From: Anaerosporobacter faecicola
GTDB lineage: Bacteria > Bacillota > Clostridia > Lachnospirales > Lachnospiraceae
Reading direction: 5' to 3'
DNA: 64,000 bases
Assembly: GCF_012070565.1 (NCBI RefSeq)
Contig: NZ_JAAQRO010000022.1
Location: 248,001 to 312,000 of the forward strand
Position 1 is the stretch's first letter, and every line of letters starts with the position of its first letter. Below the pieces are notes generated by a model. That model saw only the letters and a list, made by a program, of their open reading frames with translations. It searched no databases and was not told the origin of the DNA. The position numbers and the translations under genes are program-made. Below are positions 37,515 through 47,302 of this stretch, one piece after another.

Positions 37515-37646
37515 ATCAGCTCCCCTCTGCTGCCTCTGGCAGCTTTTTGAAACAACGTTGAGCACAGTCAGCTTAAGCTGACAGCAACCTTATGTGCGAG
37601 TGCGCATCCCCCGGAGGATTTATATAAATAAAGAAGTGTGAAAGCG
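37515..37646 (-). promoter_or_regulatory. GC-rich structured leader of the SDR/hydrolase gene
   Basis: This leader is clearly richer in G and C than its surroundings. It holds a perfect 16-base palindrome GTCAGCTTAAGCTGAC (37567-37582), an outer GCACA/TGTGC pair, a CCTCCGGGGG stretch and a second hairpin GCTGCC-TCT-GGCAGC (37529-37543) just before the ribosome site. It has no known riboswitch signature that I can recognise. It could be a regulatory RNA leader or a remnant mobile element. Confidence 0.45.
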
Positions 37647-37664
37647 TTACTCTTTCACACTTCT
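37620..37664 (-). terminator. Strong intrinsic hairpin overlapping the PhpK-like gene's stop codon
   Basis: A perfect 13-base stem AGAAGTGTGAAAG/CTTTCACACTTCT (37632-37644 and 37652-37664), on the minus strand followed by TTATTTATAT. The 3' arm covers the last codons of the radical SAM gene. It should stop most transcripts unless antiterminated. Confidence 0.7.
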
Positions 37665-39284
37665 CATTTTTAGATTATCATATAATGCTTTGTTATCTTT
37701 GAAAACCATCATGAGTTCGTTTATGTTATACTTATATGTATCATCTACTTCCTCTTTTTCATAATCAATTACCTTTTTAAAGATATTTGAGAACTTTAAA
37801 AATTCATTGAGAGTTGCTCCTTGAGACATATAGTAGGCAAATGACCAAAGATTAAAAGACAACGATGGCATAAATTGCGAATTCTTAATTGTTTTAATCC
37901 CTTCTGCCACAATCTTAGCGGCAGTAGCACTATCCATATCTTTATGTGACCAATCATATCCATATCCCGTTAATTGGTAATACTCTTTCTCTCTTGCAAT
38001 TGGAACTGCACCCTCAAAAAACCAAGTCTGTAAGTCATAAAAAACTGGTTTTACATCTTCTATAAATTGCAAAGTCTCTTTGGCAGTCTCTATGGTCTCA
38101 CCAGGAAAACCAATTACACAGGAAGCATAACTTATGATATTATGCTTTCTTAATTGCTCTATACCAAATATAAATTTTTCTCTTGTCACTTGTTTATTCA
38201 TATTTTTTAGGATTGTATTATTCCCGGATTCTATTCCCAGAATCACTCCCAAGCAACCTGATGCTTCCATTAATTCATATGTCTCTTCATCAGAATGCGA
38301 TATTCTAAAAAATGAACACCATCTGAAGTTATACTTTTTCTTTATCATTAATCGTAATAGGCTCTTAAATCGGTCCAACGGTATATTCAATGAATCATCA
38401 ACAAATACAATATATTTAACGCCTAAAGAATATATATAATCCAAATTCTTTTCTACAGAATCCAGTTTCATATACATAGGTTCCCCACCTAGTATTGGAT
38501 AACGACAAAAGGCACATTCTAACGTACAACTAATTGCAGTTCTTACATATACGGGTGGTAAGATATGATTTTCATAGAATGTGAATTCTTTAATTGGATC
38601 AAGATCTAAAGATATATTCTCCGGTACTTTTCTCGTACGCTTTATTTCATTTCCTTCTTTATATAGGATATTAGGTATACTGCTTAAATCAGGTTTTTCT
38701 TTTTTTAATTCCTGACATATACGAAATAACGTATCCTCTCCTTGTCTTTCATGAATAAAGATATCCCCACCCATCCGTTGCAACAAGTATTTTTGCTGTT
38801 GGTCTCGATACTCAAAATTAATACTGTTAATAAATGGACCACCAATTACAATTGTGACATTCGGATTACTTTTACGAATGAAATCGACTACTTCTCTTAT
38901 TGGTGCTGATTCAACAATACAGGTAGTTGATACACCAACCAAGAGAGGTTCTGTTGTCGTTAATAGTGATTGTAATTTTTCCTTTCCAAAATTATAATTA
39001 TTAATAACTTCAACACTGATTCCTCTCTTTATCAGATATTGTCTCAAATAATGAACTGCCATATTAGGCATTCGGTATATAGATAAATCACTCTCCATAC
39101 CCAAAGACCTACTAATACTTTCTCTTACAAGCTCCGAATATTTTAAGCGCTTTCCATCCACAATGGCTGATCTTGTTAGCATATGTTGATATGCTGCACC
39201 TTGCGCTTTGTATGGTTCTATTCTTTTAATGGTTGTCTCCATTTTTTCATCATTAAAACCAATTAATATACAATCGAATGACAT
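37647..39284 (-). CDS. PhpK-like radical SAM/B12 methyltransferase
   Basis: This 545-residue protein begins MSFDCILIGFND and has a cobalamin-binding-like domain (about 75-180, VGVSTTCIVESAPIREVV, IVIGGPFINS) and a radical SAM core with CTLECAFC (CX3CX2C, near 253), DDSLNIPLDRFK and LGIESG. It is paralogous to the protein at 13195. The opening and domain order resemble the PhpK family (radical SAM P-methyltransferases), but no phosphonate genes are seen in this window, so carbon methylation is the better guess. It is encoded 24 bases after the Gln module. Confidence 0.82.
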   Translation of the reverse strand: MSFDCILIGFNDEKMETTIKRIEPYKAQGAAYQHMLTRSAIVDGKRLKYSELVRESISRSLGMESDLSIYRMPNMAVHYLRQYLIKRGISVEVINNYNFGKEKLQSLLTTTEPLLVGVSTTCIVESAPIREVVDFIRKSNPNVTIVIGGPFINSINFEYRDQQQKYLLQRMGGDIFIHERQGEDTLFRICQELKKEKPDLSSIPNILYKEGNEIKRTRKVPENISLDLDPIKEFTFYENHILPPVYVRTAISCTLECAFCRYPILGGEPMYMKLDSVEKNLDYIYSLGVKYIVFVDDSLNIPLDRFKSLLRLMIKKKYNFRWCSFFRISHSDEETYELMEASGCLGVILGIESGNNTILKNMNKQVTREKFIFGIEQLRKHNIISYASCVIGFPGETIETAKETLQFIEDVKPVFYDLQTWFFEGAVPIAREKEYYQLTGYGYDWSHKDMDSATAAKIVAEGIKTIKNSQFMPSLSFNLWSFAYYMSQGATLNEFLKFSNIFKKVIDYEKEEVDDTYKYNINELMMVFKDNKALYDNLKMRSVKE

Positions 39285-39308
39285 TCCTTCTCACCTCAAT
39301 TTCTTTCT

Positions 39309-41690
39309 TTATACGTTTTCCTTATTTCTTGTATCTACTACTTTTTGTTTAATAAACTTAAGCGTAGGATTTTTAAAGAACTCTTCAAAGTCAATCTCGG
39401 TATTATACTTACTGAATATCTCTGCTAGTAGCGTCATAACCCGTAAACTGTCTCCTCCAAGGGTCATAAAATTATCCGTATCTGTAATCATCTTAATCTT
39501 CAGAATTCTTACCATTATTTCCGCTAATTCCCTTTCAATCGCATCCTTAGAATCAATACCATTGGCTCCTTCCTCATGAATTTCCTCCGGCAATGGTAAT
39601 CGTTTCTTATCAATCTTCATATTTGCAGTAAGTGGCCACTCAGAAAGAGGAATATATTGATTTGGTACCATATATTTTGGAACATAATCCGCTAAAAAAT
39701 CAGATATGTTTTGCGCATCAAACTTACTATCATCCTTAAGGATTACGTAAGCAATTAGTTTCTTATAACCAGAAGAATCGTTTACAGTAACTAAAGCATC
39801 CTTAATGTTATCATTCTTGCACAAATTTGTTGTTATTTCGGCTAATTCAATTCTATGACTTCTAATTTTCACTTGATCGTCACTTCTGCCTACATACCTA
39901 ATATTTCCATCAGCTAGATAGTATGCTTTATCGCCCGTTTTATATAGGCGAACCTTTTCATTACATGAAGTAAGATTCTCAAAGAAACTACTCTTATTTA
40001 ACTCCTCTCTGTTATAATAACCTCGGCTAACGCCGTATCCAGATATATATATTTCCCCTACTGTACCAATAGGGACAATGTTTTGTTCCTCATCAAGAAT
40101 ATGTATACAACAGTTATCAATTGCCTTACCAATCACCGGATATTCATGCTCACTTCCGTTTATTAAATAGTAAGTTGAATCAACTGTACACTCTGCTGGT
40201 CCATAGACGTTAAAGATATTAATCCTTTTTTCTTTTACTAATTGAGTCCACATGTTACTGGGAATGCTCTCCCCCCCAACCAAAACTACCTCTAACACAT
40301 CGCTACATTTAATCAAAATGCCCTCATTGATCAGTAATTCTAGTTGTGATGGTGTACAATCAAAAACTGATATTTTATTTTCTAAGATACAATCTATAAT
40401 TGCTTTTGCTGACTTACGTATTCTCTCTGTTAATATGCATAATGTGTACCCCTTTACAAAACAACCTAGCTGCTGAACCGAAGCATCAAAACCAAATGGT
40501 GCATTCTGTGCAACAATATGAGTTTTGTTCTCAGTAAGTTTTGAATATGCAAAATTATTAATATTATTAAATAGATTAAGTACCGATTTATGTTCAACTA
40601 ATGTTAATTTGGGATATCCTGTTGAACCAGAAGTATATATGCCATAAATCAAATTATAAATCGTTAACCTCTTATCTATGTTATCTGATGAATACTTTTT
40701 CAAGTTTTCATTTTCCAAGCATAGTACTTCTCTTCCATCACTTGGAATATCCTGTTCATACTTCTTTTTCGTAATAACCAATTTCATTTTTGTATCGTTA
40801 AGCATAAAACGTAATCTACTTTTAGGGAAGCTTCCACTGTGCCCTGGATTCAAAGTATCCTGATCAATTGGAACATAGGCATTTCCCGATTTGATAATAC
40901 CAAATATAGAAACTATGAATTCGATTGATCGTTCCATATAGATTCCGATTAGATTCTCTGTTCCTTCTATATTTTCATTTATGTAATTTGCTAGTTGGTT
41001 TGCTCTCTTGTTTAATTCGTCATAGGTAATTGTCTCTTCCCCACAAATCACAGCAGTTTTATTCGGTGATTTCAATACCTGTTCTTCAAACAATTCATGA
41101 AAAGTCTTATCAGGAATCTCGGATTTATTCTCTCTAGAAAAATCTTGGATTTTTTTCTTTTCTTCGTCTCCTATAATAGAGATATCTCTTAGCTTTATAT
41201 CATTCGGTAGAAGATAATGCCTGCTAATTTCATTAAATCTCTGTTCCAATAGATCTATATAACACTCACATGCATTCACTTTTTCAAAACGACAGGAAAC
41301 ACTAGTCTGGTCTTGTGAGCATACCATACATAAACAATGGCTAAACTTGCTTAATAATTCTTCTAATTGTGATTGCTGTGCCTCCATTAGAAAAATAGCC
41401 TGTACATCACTTTGTTTTAAGTCACATATGTCCTCTTCGCATTTTCTCTCTAAGTATTCTTTTACCCTGCAACATAACTCATTAAATGTAATATCATCTT
41501 CTAATTTAACTTGAAGTACTCTTTGTTTCTCCTCTTGAATAAGGATTTTATATTCCTCCAAACCATGCATTTTATTTAGCATCAGCACAAATGAACTTAA
41601 ACAATATATTTTCCATGTTATATTATCTTTCCATAACTTGTTATTAATTTTTTCCATTTCAATTAGTTGTACCAATTTATTTTTATTCAT
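39309..41690 (-). CDS. NRPS module: degenerate C - A(Gln) - PCP
   Basis: The 793-residue protein starts with about 165 residues that look like the C-terminal half of a condensation domain, without HHxxxDG. The adenylation domain (about 190-715) carries YTSGSTGYPK, YKTGDKAYY and NMKIDKK, and the carrier has GGDSLRV near residue 745. Hand reading of the pocket gives D-A-Q-D-L-G-V-V-D-K, the established glutamine code of lichenysin synthetase, so Gln loading is likely. The A3 loop is TGYPKLTLVEH where the usual form is PKGV; this may affect activity. It starts 7 bases into the tail of the BtrH-like gene. Condensation must come in trans. Confidence 0.9.
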   Translation of the reverse strand: MNKNKLVQLIEMEKINNKLWKDNITWKIYCLSSFVLMLNKMHGLEEYKILIQEEKQRVLQVKLEDDITFNELCCRVKEYLERKCEEDICDLKQSDVQAIFLMEAQQSQLEELLSKFSHCLCMVCSQDQTSVSCRFEKVNACECYIDLLEQRFNEISRHYLLPNDIKLRDISIIGDEEKKKIQDFSRENKSEIPDKTFHELFEEQVLKSPNKTAVICGEETITYDELNKRANQLANYINENIEGTENLIGIYMERSIEFIVSIFGIIKSGNAYVPIDQDTLNPGHSGSFPKSRLRFMLNDTKMKLVITKKKYEQDIPSDGREVLCLENENLKKYSSDNIDKRLTIYNLIYGIYTSGSTGYPKLTLVEHKSVLNLFNNINNFAYSKLTENKTHIVAQNAPFGFDASVQQLGCFVKGYTLCILTERIRKSAKAIIDCILENKISVFDCTPSQLELLINEGILIKCSDVLEVVLVGGESIPSNMWTQLVKEKRINIFNVYGPAECTVDSTYYLINGSEHEYPVIGKAIDNCCIHILDEEQNIVPIGTVGEIYISGYGVSRGYYNREELNKSSFFENLTSCNEKVRLYKTGDKAYYLADGNIRYVGRSDDQVKIRSHRIELAEITTNLCKNDNIKDALVTVNDSSGYKKLIAYVILKDDSKFDAQNISDFLADYVPKYMVPNQYIPLSEWPLTANMKIDKKRLPLPEEIHEEGANGIDSKDAIERELAEIMVRILKIKMITDTDNFMTLGGDSLRVMTLLAEIFSKYNTEIDFEEFFKNPTLKFIKQKVVDTRNKENV

Positions 41691-42729
41691 TTAATCTACC
41701 TACCCTCTTCATTTTTTCATTAATCACACTAAAAACTAATTCAATCAGTCTTTTTTCATCTAAAACAATTTCATTTAATCGTCCTTCTGCCTCACTTAAC
41801 TTTTTTTCAATATCGGTTCCACCATATTGATAATTCATCAAATACAGTCGTATTGCTATCCACCCTTTTAGTATGTTATCGATCAACTGATTGACCTCCA
41901 AGTGATCCAAAAATAATTTTAACTTTTTCTTTTCTATTGTTTTAGCATTAATAATTTCTGTTATCTCCTCATTTACTACATTGATATCGTTTGATAACGC
42001 TCTCCTGTCACTTATAAGTCTGCACAGAACATCCTTCATTTGATCAAGCAATTTTACTTGACCTCGAATGCTCTCCTCATGTTTTAAATAGTTCTCACAA
42101 AACAAGGTAAAAGGATTCTTATTTCTATTAACCTGTAGCTGCTTTTGATAGAATGTAATAAGAGTTGCTCCCCTCTTATTGTTCTCATGAAAATAACGAA
42201 TATATGCATTAGATGCATGAATTGCACTCTCTACTGGGATTATTGTCTTCTTATAATCCAAGCGATTTGTTCTACTATGCTCAAAAATATGAAAAGTTTT
42301 TTGTTCATCGTTATATCCATATATCAAAAGGTTATGGTCCAAATGCTCCTTATGATAATAATCTTGTCGAATTGATTCTTCGAAGCAATCGACCATAAGA
42401 ATAACTGGCTTATCATTTTCCAAAGCATCATAGATTTCACACGGTTCAATCTTTCCTTCCTTTGCGTCATAGTATATATTCATTTTCTCCAACAACTTAT
42501 TCGTAGGCATCATTGATAAGGTGACAATACCCGTGCTTAATACGCTTTTTGCTACATAATCATATATCTGTAACTCATTTGCAAGTATATAGGAGATATC
42601 ACCTTTAAAATGATTGATAACAGCAAACAATGAGTTATAGTAACAATCTCGATAAAAAAAATCATTGAAAGGATAAATCTTTTCAATAATTTTCATATGA
42701 TACTTTAATTTATTTCCTATTATTCTCAC
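41683..42729 (-). CDS. BtrH-like (papain-fold) protein
   Basis: This 348-residue protein has FFYRDCYYNSLFAVINHF with the candidate nucleophile Cys29, then the conserved block KEHLDHNLLIYGYNDEQKTFHIFEHS, where LDHNLLIYGY holds the presumed catalytic His. This is the best match in the window to the BtrH_N (butirosin H) signature and it also resembles C39 peptidases. The second half is helical and coiled-coil-like. It lies between the Asn-epimerisation module and the Gln module, so it could help pass the acyl-D-Asn intermediate on, or act as an acyltransferase. The start is GTG with AAAGGAAG upstream. Confidence 0.62.
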   Translation of the reverse strand: MRIIGNKLKYHMKIIEKIYPFNDFFYRDCYYNSLFAVINHFKGDISYILANELQIYDYVAKSVLSTGIVTLSMMPTNKLLEKMNIYYDAKEGKIEPCEIYDALENDKPVILMVDCFEESIRQDYYHKEHLDHNLLIYGYNDEQKTFHIFEHSRTNRLDYKKTIIPVESAIHASNAYIRYFHENNKRGATLITFYQKQLQVNRNKNPFTLFCENYLKHEESIRGQVKLLDQMKDVLCRLISDRRALSNDINVVNEEITEIINAKTIEKKKLKLFLDHLEVNQLIDNILKGWIAIRLYLMNYQYGGTDIEKKLSEAEGRLNEIVLDEKRLIELVFSVINEKMKRVGRLNE

Positions 42730-42756
42730 TTTTTTACTTCCTTTCAGTTAAGTAAT

Positions 42757-42883
42757 TTACTCAAACTTCCCACATCGAAAACTTTACTTCATGTACGTAG
42801 TTGCTATATTCACGAAGTGCCTTTTCCGTCGAATATAACAACCACATACGAGTTCAAAACTTTCAAGTGCGAAGTTTGAGTAA
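42757..42883 (-). repeat. 127-base hairpin element with long terminal inverted repeats
   Basis: The arms begin TTACTCAAACTTC (42757-42769) and end GAAGTTTGAGTAA (42871-42883), a perfect 13-base inverted repeat that continues imperfectly for about 15 more bases. Inside, GTTGCTATATTC pairs with GAATATAACAAC. The whole region can fold into one long hairpin, as MITE elements do. The right arm supplies the last codons of the Asn NRPS gene (LLKLRT). Confidence 0.6.
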
Positions 42884-45800
42884 GTTATCCAATTCCTCCT
42901 GGGTTATTTCTATGGAATCAAAATCAGTTGTAGTAAAAATCTCTTCCTTCAGCCCAACGCAATGTTCTACGATGTTAATTACGTTATTCTCAAAGCAATG
43001 AACAAACTTAGAGATATACTCACTACTAAACATATTTTTATTAAAATGAACATAGACTTTTAATTGGCTATTTATTACAACACCATTTATATCAATTATG
43101 TATGGTATTTGATTCTTACCAGATATATTACTATCAAACATCATCTCTTTTAGTTCAAAAAAATCATTTTTATTCTCTTTATACTCCCCTAAGTAATTGA
43201 AACAAATCATTTTTTTATCTGGAATTGCCCACTTTTTAATATACCTTAATATAGAGTATTCATAGCCTTTTGAAGTACCTTTTCTTATTTGATCCTTTAA
43301 TGACTTTATTTGAGTTTGCATGTCACACTCTGGTATCCTCAATTTAATTGGATACCTGTTCGTAAACCAACCGATTGTTCGATTCGTATCTTCACTCTCC
43401 AATACATCTCGTCCATGACCTTCTACTACCATAACAAGCTCATTCATTAAACAGGTTTGATTTACTACTTGCATTATAGCAATTAATAATAGTTCATTCG
43501 TTTTCGTATGATACGTATCATTTGCACTACCAAGTAATTGATCAGTAATCTCTTTACTAAACAGAATCTCTTGTCTTACTGTATCAGAATACGTTGCGTA
43601 ATCTTGTTCTACACAAAAAGGATTATCCGCAGCATTCAAAACGAATTTCCAGTAATCCGCATCGATTTTTCGTTTTGTACTCCATTCTTTGTACTTGTTA
43701 GCAAATTGAGCATAGGATATCGTCTTCTCCGGTAGTAATAGAGGTTGTCCACTTATCGTTTGCTTAATCATTGTAGATATATCATCTAACAAGATTCTCC
43801 ATGACACTCCATCCACTACCAAATGATGTGTTGCAATGTACAGATAACATTTATTCGGAGAAACAAGTAGATACGGTTTTATTAAAAGATTCCTCTTTAA
43901 ATCAAAATCATGTCGTATATTAGATTCAATTACTTCTAATACATTATTGGCACGATCTCCTTCTAAGTTAATTACTTGTACGAAGGACTCCGCATTAAGA
44001 TGCTCCTTATTATAATATAATTTACCTGTTTGCTTATCATAATTCATACGGAGTATATCATGGTGTCGTAATAATTCATTAAATACCTTATTTATTACAT
44101 CTAGAGATATCATCTGTCGAATCTCTAATAATACAGATTGGTTATAATGCCCCTCTTCCTCAAAATTCTGTTCAAAGAACCACGAAAGTATTGGCGTATA
44201 TCGAATCTCTCCATCACATGGTATTTGTTCATATCTTGTCTTTTTTTTCTCTCTGACATAATATACGAGATCATAAAAAAATGGATGGGATAGAATATTC
44301 TGGACCGACAATTCATATCCTTGTTTACTAAGTTGAGAAGAAATCTGTATTGCTTTAATGGAATCCCCTCCTACGCTATAAAAGTTATCTTCTAATATAA
44401 TCTCTTCATGAATAATATCTCTTACTGCATTTAGTAAAACTTCATGCTCCTTTATAGCCTTACGTCTGTCCTTTTCTTTATGTGAACTTAATGGGTTTGG
44501 TAGACTGTTAACATCGATTTTCCCATTAATAGTGAGGGGGAATTCATCTAGAGTCGTAATATGATAGGGTACCATATACTCCGGAAGGTATTCTCTCAAG
44601 TACTTCTTTAATTCTTGTAGTGAAAATTGTTCGTTAGGTACTACATATGCACTTAACTGTACGCTTTCCCTATTATTAATCGTATTGACAAATACATCTC
44701 GAACCATATTACTTGATAATATCCTCTGCTCAATGCCCGATATATTGATTCGATTGCCATTAATTTTGACTTCATTATCTTTTCTTCCGCAAAAGTATAT
44801 ATTCCCTGACTCATCACGATACGCCATATCTCCTGTTTTGAAGATGACTTCACTCTCTCTATAAGGACTTATAAGGAAACGTTCACTTGTCTCTTTATTC
44901 GCTTTATAGTACCCCTTCGATACACTATCACCCCCAATATAGATTTCACCAATCGTATTGTTTGGTACTGGCATCATATCTTGATCCAATATGTATATTG
45001 TTGTATTCGCTATAGGTCCTCCAATTGATATGGATTCTGATGTATCATTATTATAACGATAGATCATACAACCGATAGTAGCTTCCGTAGGTCCATACTC
45101 GTTGTATATACTTACACTATTATTAAACTGTTTATATAAGTGTTCACATACAGCTGTCTTAAAATTCTCTCCGCCCACAATAAATGTATGCAGTTTGGAA
45201 TTATTCACTTTTACATCCTGAATTAACGTTATATGCGATGGTGTAACCTTCAAGATCGTAACTTTATTATCTTCTATAATTTTGGTAAAAACATTATCTT
45301 CTATTGTGTTGTTATAGATTCGAATTTCATTGCCACTTATTAGAGGTAAGAAGATAGAAGTCATTGTAAAATCAAATGAAAAGGAAGAGTACAGTGCGAA
45401 TACTTCTTTCTCCTGTTTTATATAATTCTCTTTTGCCCACGATAAATAATTGACAAAATTACGATGTGTAATCATTACCCCTTTGGGCTCACCTGTTGAT
45501 CCAGAGGTATATATAATATAAGCCAAATCAAGTGGTTTACTTCGGTCTATATATTCTTCACTACTTGAAATAGACATTAGCTCTTTGTATGATAGGAATT
45601 TCCCCTTGTAATTCGCATCATATTCCTTGGCAATATAATACTTCACCTCTGCATTCTGTAATATTTCATTTACTCTTCCAATTGGATATGTACTGTCAAT
45701 GGGCAGATAAACACCACCGCATTTCATAATTGCTAGAATTATGGCGATTGATTTAATATCATATTCAGGACGAATCGCTACTACATCCCCACTTTTTATA

Positions 45801-47302
45801 CCAAGTAAAACCATATGATTCGCTATTCTATTTGAAAGTTGGTCTAGTTCCTGATATGTAATTGCCTCATTATCTTTTGAAATTGCTATTTTGTTTGGAT
45901 TTTGCAATCGTACTTTATTAAATAATGTAACCCAAGTTGTATCCTTTTGTTGAACCTGTTTGGATACCTGTAGACTTTCTAAAAATCTTACTTTATCTTC
46001 ATCATTTATTAATACCAAGTCTTCTACTTTCAAACCTTCATCAGCAAACAATTGATTCATTATTATAATAAACTGCTGATACATATCTTCTATCTGCTTA
46101 TCCGAATATACGTCCGTCTGATAATCATAATCAAGCTGCATCTTAATGTCATTCCAATGTCTGATAATTATTTGAAGCGCATACTCTTGTTGACCATTAT
46201 AGAATTCTATATTTTCAACAGGCACACCACCAATCGTATTGTTAATCCTTGTATTATAGTAATTAACGCATATATTATATAAACTCCCTACCCCACTTTC
46301 TGTTAATTTCAAATCTTTATGTAACAGGTTGTAGGGGTAGTATTGATAACGTATAATATTCTTCAAATCCATTGATATATTTTTTAGTACATCTACTAAC
46401 ATCTCTTTCTCATCAACAATAAATCGATATGGCATTGTATTGGTAAATGTTCCAAATGTTTGTCGTTCAACCTTTCCTTTTCTACCAAGTAGAGGAATAC
46501 CAACTATAAGATCTTTGATACCGAATTTCTTATATGTGTATAATGTGTATACGAAAACAATAAATGTATTAATTGATATATTATGTTCCTTAATATACGC
46601 CTCAATCTTTAACTGCATTGCGTCGTCAGGAATAAATGATTTTCTCTTTCCATTCAAACTCGTACCACATGAAGTGGACAGCTCAGGCATCTTATAGTAC
46701 ATCTCATTCCAATATTCCTTTGCCTTATCCATTTTCATTAACTGCGATTCTTCATTCTGTATATAAGTAATGTATGATGGTTTATTCGCTAGTAGTGATT
46801 CATCTGATTCATTATAATCCATATTTCCACTAGCGATTTTTTCATACTCATCTGTAATTTGATCTGTCAATAATTTAATTGACCAACCATCAGCTATAAT
46901 ATGATGTAGTTTTATCAAATACCCCATCTGATACTTATTAATTTTGAATACTGAAAAATAATATAAAGGATACCCAATCATTTCAAACGGAGTTTTTGCT
47001 TGATACGCATACCATTGCATAAACTTTTCTTCTGCATTCTCATCATCTGAAAAATCGATAAAATCAACAGTACAAGGTTCACTCGCAACATATTGGAATA
47101 CCTCATTATTTTTTTCTATTAGTCGGAATCGAAGTGCTGGATTACTTCCTATTGTATTTTTTATTGCTTGCTGTAAAATACCTATATTAAGTATTCCATT
47201 TATTTTTACAATTCCACCTATATTAAATAATGATGAATTTTCATATTTTTTTTGGGTAAACCATATTCTTTTTTGTGCATTAGACAATGGATGAATATTC
47301 AT
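42863..47302 (-). CDS. NRPS initiation module: C - A(Asn) - PCP - E
   Basis: This 1,479-residue protein has a full condensation domain (1-430) with HHIIADGWS near residue 134. The adenylation domain (460-960) has YTSGSTGEPKGV, NEYGPTEATIG, FKTGDMAYR, NGKIDV, and the pocket reads D-F-T-K-I-G-E-I-G-K, close to asparagine codes (DLTKLGEVGK). The carrier has GGDSIKA near 979. The epimerisation domain (1030-1460) has HHLVVDGVSWR, EGHGRD, IGWFTNRYP and FNYLGE. The product is therefore a D-Asn residue. Coming first after the prodrug peptidase gene, the C domain is probably a starter domain acylating Asn with a fatty acid. The C-terminal end runs into a hairpin element (42757-42883). Confidence 0.92.
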   Translation of the reverse strand: MNIHPLSNAQKRIWFTQKKYENSSLFNIGGIVKINGILNIGILQQAIKNTIGSNPALRFRLIEKNNEVFQYVASEPCTVDFIDFSDDENAEEKFMQWYAYQAKTPFEMIGYPLYYFSVFKINKYQMGYLIKLHHIIADGWSIKLLTDQITDEYEKIASGNMDYNESDESLLANKPSYITYIQNEESQLMKMDKAKEYWNEMYYKMPELSTSCGTSLNGKRKSFIPDDAMQLKIEAYIKEHNISINTFIVFVYTLYTYKKFGIKDLIVGIPLLGRKGKVERQTFGTFTNTMPYRFIVDEKEMLVDVLKNISMDLKNIIRYQYYPYNLLHKDLKLTESGVGSLYNICVNYYNTRINNTIGGVPVENIEFYNGQQEYALQIIIRHWNDIKMQLDYDYQTDVYSDKQIEDMYQQFIIIMNQLFADEGLKVEDLVLINDEDKVRFLESLQVSKQVQQKDTTWVTLFNKVRLQNPNKIAISKDNEAITYQELDQLSNRIANHMVLLGIKSGDVVAIRPEYDIKSIAIILAIMKCGGVYLPIDSTYPIGRVNEILQNAEVKYYIAKEYDANYKGKFLSYKELMSISSSEEYIDRSKPLDLAYIIYTSGSTGEPKGVMITHRNFVNYLSWAKENYIKQEKEVFALYSSFSFDFTMTSIFLPLISGNEIRIYNNTIEDNVFTKIIEDNKVTILKVTPSHITLIQDVKVNNSKLHTFIVGGENFKTAVCEHLYKQFNNSVSIYNEYGPTEATIGCMIYRYNNDTSESISIGGPIANTTIYILDQDMMPVPNNTIGEIYIGGDSVSKGYYKANKETSERFLISPYRESEVIFKTGDMAYRDESGNIYFCGRKDNEVKINGNRINISGIEQRILSSNMVRDVFVNTINNRESVQLSAYVVPNEQFSLQELKKYLREYLPEYMVPYHITTLDEFPLTINGKIDVNSLPNPLSSHKEKDRRKAIKEHEVLLNAVRDIIHEEIILEDNFYSVGGDSIKAIQISSQLSKQGYELSVQNILSHPFFYDLVYYVREKKKTRYEQIPCDGEIRYTPILSWFFEQNFEEEGHYNQSVLLEIRQMISLDVINKVFNELLRHHDILRMNYDKQTGKLYYNKEHLNAESFVQVINLEGDRANNVLEVIESNIRHDFDLKRNLLIKPYLLVSPNKCYLYIATHHLVVDGVSWRILLDDISTMIKQTISGQPLLLPEKTISYAQFANKYKEWSTKRKIDADYWKFVLNAADNPFCVEQDYATYSDTVRQEILFSKEITDQLLGSANDTYHTKTNELLLIAIMQVVNQTCLMNELVMVVEGHGRDVLESEDTNRTIGWFTNRYPIKLRIPECDMQTQIKSLKDQIRKGTSKGYEYSILRYIKKWAIPDKKMICFNYLGEYKENKNDFFELKEMMFDSNISGKNQIPYIIDINGVVINSQLKVYVHFNKNMFSSEYISKFVHCFENNVINIVEHCVGLKEEIFTTTDFDSIEITQEELDNLLKLRT

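Noticed and set aside
13195-39284. A phosphonate or phosphinothricin pathway suggested by PhpK-like radical SAM genes
   Set aside because: I find no PEP mutase, phosphonopyruvate decarboxylase or related gene in the window, so the PhpK-like proteins probably act on something else.
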